From: Oscillospiraceae bacterium
GTDB taxonomy: Bacteria > Bacillota > Clostridia > Oscillospirales > Oscillospiraceae
Direction of reading: 5' to 3'
Length of the DNA stretch: 8,948 bases
NCBI GenBank assembly: GCA_029067025.1
Contig: JAIEFH010000025.1
Span: 1-8,948, forward strand
Positions 6,368 through 8,948 of the stretch are shown piece by piece (within the stretch, counting starts at the first letter, position 1; each line of letters starts with the position of its first letter). The notes beneath the pieces are model-generated. The model worked only from the letters and a program-made list of their open reading frames with translations. It made no database searches and had not been told where the DNA came from. Both the position numbers and the translations under genes were made by a program.

Positions 6368-7051
6368 ATGTTTGAAGGGTTTTCTCAACAGACCGTAGAC
6401 TTCATGTGGGGCATCCGCTTCAACAACGAAAAGAGCTGGTTTGAGGCCCACAAGTCCGACTACCAGACCTATTTCCAGGCCCCCATGAAGGAGCTGGGCG
6501 GGCAGGTGCAGCGGGAGCTGCTGGAACGCTTCCCCAAGAGCGCTTTGAACCTGAAGGTGTCCCGGATCTACCGGGACGCCCGGCGGCTGTTCGGCCGGGG
6601 GCCGTACAAGGATCATCTGTGGCTGTCCCTGTTCCGCTTCGGCAATGAATCGGGGGGCGACCACCCGGTGCTGTGGTTCGAGCTGGCCCCGGAGAGCTGG
6701 AGCTACGGCATGGGCTTCTGGTGTGCCCAGGCGTCGCTGATGGAAAAGCACCGGGCCCGCATCGACCGGGATCCCAAGCCCCTGCTGAAGCTGCACAACA
6801 AGCTGGCCAAGCAGGAGGAGTTTGTTCTGGACGGGCCGTCCTACAGCCGCCAAAAGTCCTGCGCTGAGCCCAGGCTGGCCGAATGGTACAACAAAAAGTC
6901 CCTGTCCGTGGGCCACGAGGAAAAGCTGACGGAGTTTATCTACGGCCCCGAGCTGGCCGACCGTCTGGTGGAGGGCTTCACCTTCCTCATGCCGTACTAC
7001 GACTATTTCGCCACCATCTGGGCAGACCCGGATCCCAGGGAAACCACCTGA
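6368..7051 (+). CDS. DUF2461 family protein (TIGR02453-like), function unknown
   Basis: A 227-residue soluble protein without signal peptide or membrane segment, of the size usual for DUF2461. Seen: NNEKSWFEAHKSDYQ at about 19-33, matching the family's N-terminal N-x-x-x-WF-x-x-x-K-x-x-Y pattern; SRIYRDARRLFGRGPYKDHLWL at about 65-86, matching the conserved RIYRD...PYK core; and a Tyr/Phe/Trp-rich C terminus. No catalytic residues are established for the family, so no activity is proposed. ATG 6368 is the first start, 6 bases after the VanW stop, with GGGAG (6354-6358) inside the last VanW codons at 9-base spacing. This implies translational coupling and a shared promoter at 4474. It is closed by the hairpin at 7063-7089. 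A role connected to the envelope protein is only inferred from position. Confidence 0.85.
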   Translation: MFEGFSQQTVDFMWGIRFNNEKSWFEAHKSDYQTYFQAPMKELGGQVQRELLERFPKSALNLKVSRIYRDARRLFGRGPYKDHLWLSLFRFGNESGGDHPVLWFELAPESWSYGMGFWCAQASLMEKHRARIDRDPKPLLKLHNKLAKQEEFVLDGPSYSRQKSCAEPRLAEWYNKKSLSVGHEEKLTEFIYGPELADRLVEGFTFLMPYYDYFATIWADPDPRETT

Positions 7052-7062
7052 AACCTACAAAA

Positions 7063-7095
7063 AGGCCGAAAGCGGATTGCTTTCGGCCTCTTTAT
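7063..7095. terminator. Bidirectional intrinsic terminator between convergent transcription units
   Basis: Perfect 11-bp stem, 7063-7073 with 7079-7089 (AGGCCGAAAGC/GCTTTCGGCCT), and a 5-base loop. On the plus strand it is followed by CTTTATTTATTT. On the minus strand the complement of the A run at 7059-7063 gives TTTTT directly after the stem. It lies 11 bases after the DUF2461 stop and 6 bases after the stop of the minus-strand gene, so it can end both transcripts. Confidence 0.92.
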
Positions 7096-7638
7096 TTATT
7101 TAATTGTAGTAATCTCCCAAACCGTTTTCCGCTTTGCCAACGAAACCGCGGCCCCGATCCCGCACAGGAGCAAAATGGCGGCGCCGATGGCGATCAGCGT
7201 CCCCGTGCTCAGGAACGAGCCGATCATGAGGAACGGCAGGAGCCAGATGGGCACGCTGACGGAGGCCCCCCGGCCCCATGTGTTGAGCGCAATAATCAGC
7301 CCAACCAACACAGCCAGGCACAGCCCCAGGGTCACCCAAGCGTCGACAGCCTCCCACACCGTCTCCGGACGGTTATCGGCGGCGGCATGGGGGATCTTTC
7401 GCTGGAGCATCGCCCGAAGCGGCTCTATCTGGTTTTCGCTGTCCAGAATGACCGTCACCTTGCGCGTTTTCCCCTTCTTGTCGGTGAAGCTGATATAGAA
7501 GCAGCAGTTCCCCGGCACGTTGGTCGCCTTGGTGATGTCCTCATATCGGACGGGGTCGGAACAGTCCTTGCAGGAGAAGCTGTCCTCCTCAAAGCGGTAT
7601 TCTCTTCCCGTGATGGGGCCTTGTGTAATTTCCGGCAT
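7096..7638 (-). CDS. Small CxxC membrane protein of unknown function
   Basis: I do not recognise this 180-residue protein. Residues 1-95 are hydrophilic and beta-rich by eye, with a Cys23-x-x-Cys26 pair (FSCKDCSD), a second Cys45-Cys46 pair and alternating hydrophobic strands (CCFYISFTDKKGKTRKVTVIL), vaguely recalling bacterial PH-like domains of small membrane proteins; this is a guess. Hydrophobic segments follow at about 101-119, 129-143 and 146-168, with a basic end (KRK), so two or three membrane helices. Start: the open frame also allows GTG at 7647, but AAGGA (7654-7650) is only 2 bases from that GTG and 11 from ATG 7638, so ATG is preferred. The gene begins 16 bases after the UPF0210 stop and is almost certainly co-transcribed with it. 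It ends at the shared terminator. Confidence 0.75.
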   Translation of the reverse strand: MPEITQGPITGREYRFEEDSFSCKDCSDPVRYEDITKATNVPGNCCFYISFTDKKGKTRKVTVILDSENQIEPLRAMLQRKIPHAAADNRPETVWEAVDAWVTLGLCLAVLVGLIIALNTWGRGASVSVPIWLLPFLMIGSFLSTGTLIAIGAAILLLCGIGAAVSLAKRKTVWEITTIK

Positions 7639-7654
7639 TGATCTCACATTCCTT

Positions 7655-8948
7655 TCAGTTTTTCAAGCTGTGCATTGGCGCGGGGATACGCCCGCCCCTT
7701 GCCACAAAGTCCTCGGCGCTGCCGGTATGGCAGGGCATCACCGGCGCGGAGCCCAGCAGGCCGCCGAACTCCACCACATCCCCCACCCGCTTGCCGGGGG
7801 CGGGGATGATGCGCACGGCGGTGGTCTTTTGGTTCACCATGCCAATCGCCGCCTCGTCGGCGATAATGGCGGACAGAGTGGCGGCGGAGGTGTCGCCGGG
7901 AACGGCAATCATATCCAGACCCACCGAGCACACACAGGTCATGGCCTCCAGCTTGTCCAGGGTCAGCGCCCCCGCCTGGGCGGCGGCAATCATGCCCTCG
8001 TCCTCGCTCACCGGGATGAAGGCCCCGGACAGCCCGCCCACTGAAGAGCTGGCCATGACGCCGCCCTTCTTCACCGCGTCGTTGAGAAGCGCCAAAGCGG
8101 CGGTGGTGCCGTGGGTGCCGCACACCTCCAGGCCCATCTCCTCCAGAATCCGGGCCACGGAGTCCCCGATGGCGGGGGTGGGGGCCAGGGACAGATCCAC
8201 AATGCCGAAGGGCACGCCCAGCCGGGAGCTGGCCTCCCGGGCCACAAGCTGACCCATGCGGGTGACCTGGAACGCCGTCTTTTTAATGGTCTCCGCCACC
8301 ACGTCAAAGGGCTGGCCCTTCACGCTTTGCAGGGCATGGTGCACCACGCCGGGGCCGGAAACGCCCACGTTGATGACCCGCTCGGCCTCCCCCACGCCGT
8401 GGAAGGCCCCCGCCATAAAGGGATTGTCCTCCACCGCGTTGCAGAACACCACCAGCTTGGCGCAGCCGAAGCCGCCCTGATGGTTGGTGCGCTCCGCCAG
8501 CGCTTTGATGGTCTTGCCCATGAGGGCCACCGCGTCCATGTTGATGCCCGCCTTGGTGGAGCCCACGTTGACGGAGGAACACACCACGTCGGTGACGGCC
8601 AGGGCTTCCGGGATGGCGGCGATGAGCTTCTTATCCCCCTCGGTCATGCCCTTCTGCACCAGGGCAGAGAAGCCGCCGATGAAATTGACCCCCACCGTTT
8701 TCGCGGCCCTGTCCATGGCGGCGGCAAAGGGGACGTAATCCGCCGTGCGGGACGCCCCGGCCACCAGGGCCATGGGGGTGACGGAGATGCGCTTGTTGAC
8801 GATGGGGATGCCGAACTCCGTCTCGATGTCCTCGCCGGTTTTCACCAGCTTCTCGGCGGAGGTGGTGATCTTGTCGTAGATCTTCCGGCAGGCGGCGGCG
8901 GGGTCAGGATCGCAGCAGTCCAGCAGGTTGACGCCCATGGTGATGGTG
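7655..8948 (-). CDS. UPF0210 (PFL family, COG2848) protein; 5' end outside window
   Basis: 430 residues are visible and about 20 more are expected upstream, since family members run about 450 residues and start with a short segment before the ITMG-LLDC stretch seen here at the window edge. The frame is open to the last base, so the ATG at 8938 is internal. Visible conserved stretches: TITMGVNLLDCCD at the start, GGFSALVQKGMT, CSSVNVGSTKAGINMDA, GVSGPGVV, CGTHGTTAALALLNDAVKKGG, GGLSGAFIPVSEDEGM and GGLLGSAPVM near the C terminus. The family has a pyruvate formate-lyase-like alpha/beta barrel, but I see no glycyl-radical RVxGY motif and its activity is unknown. In many Firmicutes the gene follows a small ACT-domain gene (UPF0237), which would lie just beyond 8948. 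A small membrane protein follows it after 16 bases. Confidence 0.93.
   Translation of the reverse strand, partial: TITMGVNLLDCCDPDPAAACRKIYDKITTSAEKLVKTGEDIETEFGIPIVNKRISVTPMALVAGASRTADYVPFAAAMDRAAKTVGVNFIGGFSALVQKGMTEGDKKLIAAIPEALAVTDVVCSSVNVGSTKAGINMDAVALMGKTIKALAERTNHQGGFGCAKLVVFCNAVEDNPFMAGAFHGVGEAERVINVGVSGPGVVHHALQSVKGQPFDVVAETIKKTAFQVTRMGQLVAREASSRLGVPFGIVDLSLAPTPAIGDSVARILEEMGLEVCGTHGTTAALALLNDAVKKGGVMASSSVGGLSGAFIPVSEDEGMIAAAQAGALTLDKLEAMTCVCSVGLDMIAVPGDTSAATLSAIIADEAAIGMVNQKTTAVRIIPAPGKRVGDVVEFGGLLGSAPVMPCHTGSAEDFVARGGRIPAPMHSLKN

Noticed and set aside
5336..6916. 526-codon open frame on the minus strand opposite the VanW and DUF2461 genes
   Set aside because: Antisense shadow spanning two real genes; repetitive Gly/Val/His composition and no domain.
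8936..8938. ATG as the start of the UPF0210 gene
   Set aside because: The frame stays open to the window edge, and the upstream codons (Thr-Ile-Thr) match the conserved family sequence before this methionine.

Overview
The window comes from the chromosome of a GC-rich member of the Bacillota, most likely a gut Oscillospiraceae-type clostridium. This is inferred from the gene families (class III fructose-1,6-bisphosphatase, VanW-domain protein, UPF0210 protein, single-ACT threonine dehydratase), the strong AGGAGG-type ribosome binding sites and the GC- and C/G-ending codon use. No species can be named. I see no insertion sequence, phage gene, CRISPR array, tRNA or rRNA.

Layout on the plus strand: (1) the 3' two thirds of a threonine dehydratase gene (1-799). 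(2) A 282-base gene-free spacer unusually rich in inverted repeats (800-1081). (3) A compact run of three genes, rpe, recR and fbp (1082-4370), with gaps of 19 and 15 bases, closed by a clear intrinsic terminator (4389-4430). (4) A recognisable sigma-A-type promoter (4474-4502) leading into a membrane-anchored VanW-domain protein (4538-6361), followed after 6 bases by a DUF2461 gene (6368-7051). (5) A perfect 11-bp terminator hairpin with a T tract on both sides (7063-7095). Converging on it from the minus strand: (6) a small CxxC membrane protein of unknown function (7096-7638), preceded in its operon by a UPF0210 (PFL-like fold) gene (7655-8948) whose 5' end lies beyond the window.

How the genes fit together: rpe (pentose phosphate pathway) and fbp (gluconeogenesis) are both sugar-phosphate metabolism genes and plausibly share a transcript. 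recR, a recombination-repair gene usually found beside dnaX, sits between them. The VanW and DUF2461 genes look translationally coupled and form a probable envelope-linked unit. UPF0210 and the membrane protein form a second two-gene unit of unknown role.

Most of the window is ordinary core-genome content. The least explained stretch is the spacer upstream of rpe, which has two strong local hairpins and a set of nested, mutually compatible long-range helices. It could be a structured leader RNA or a copy of a dispersed intergenic repeat. I do not see convincing evidence for a wholly new multi-gene system.
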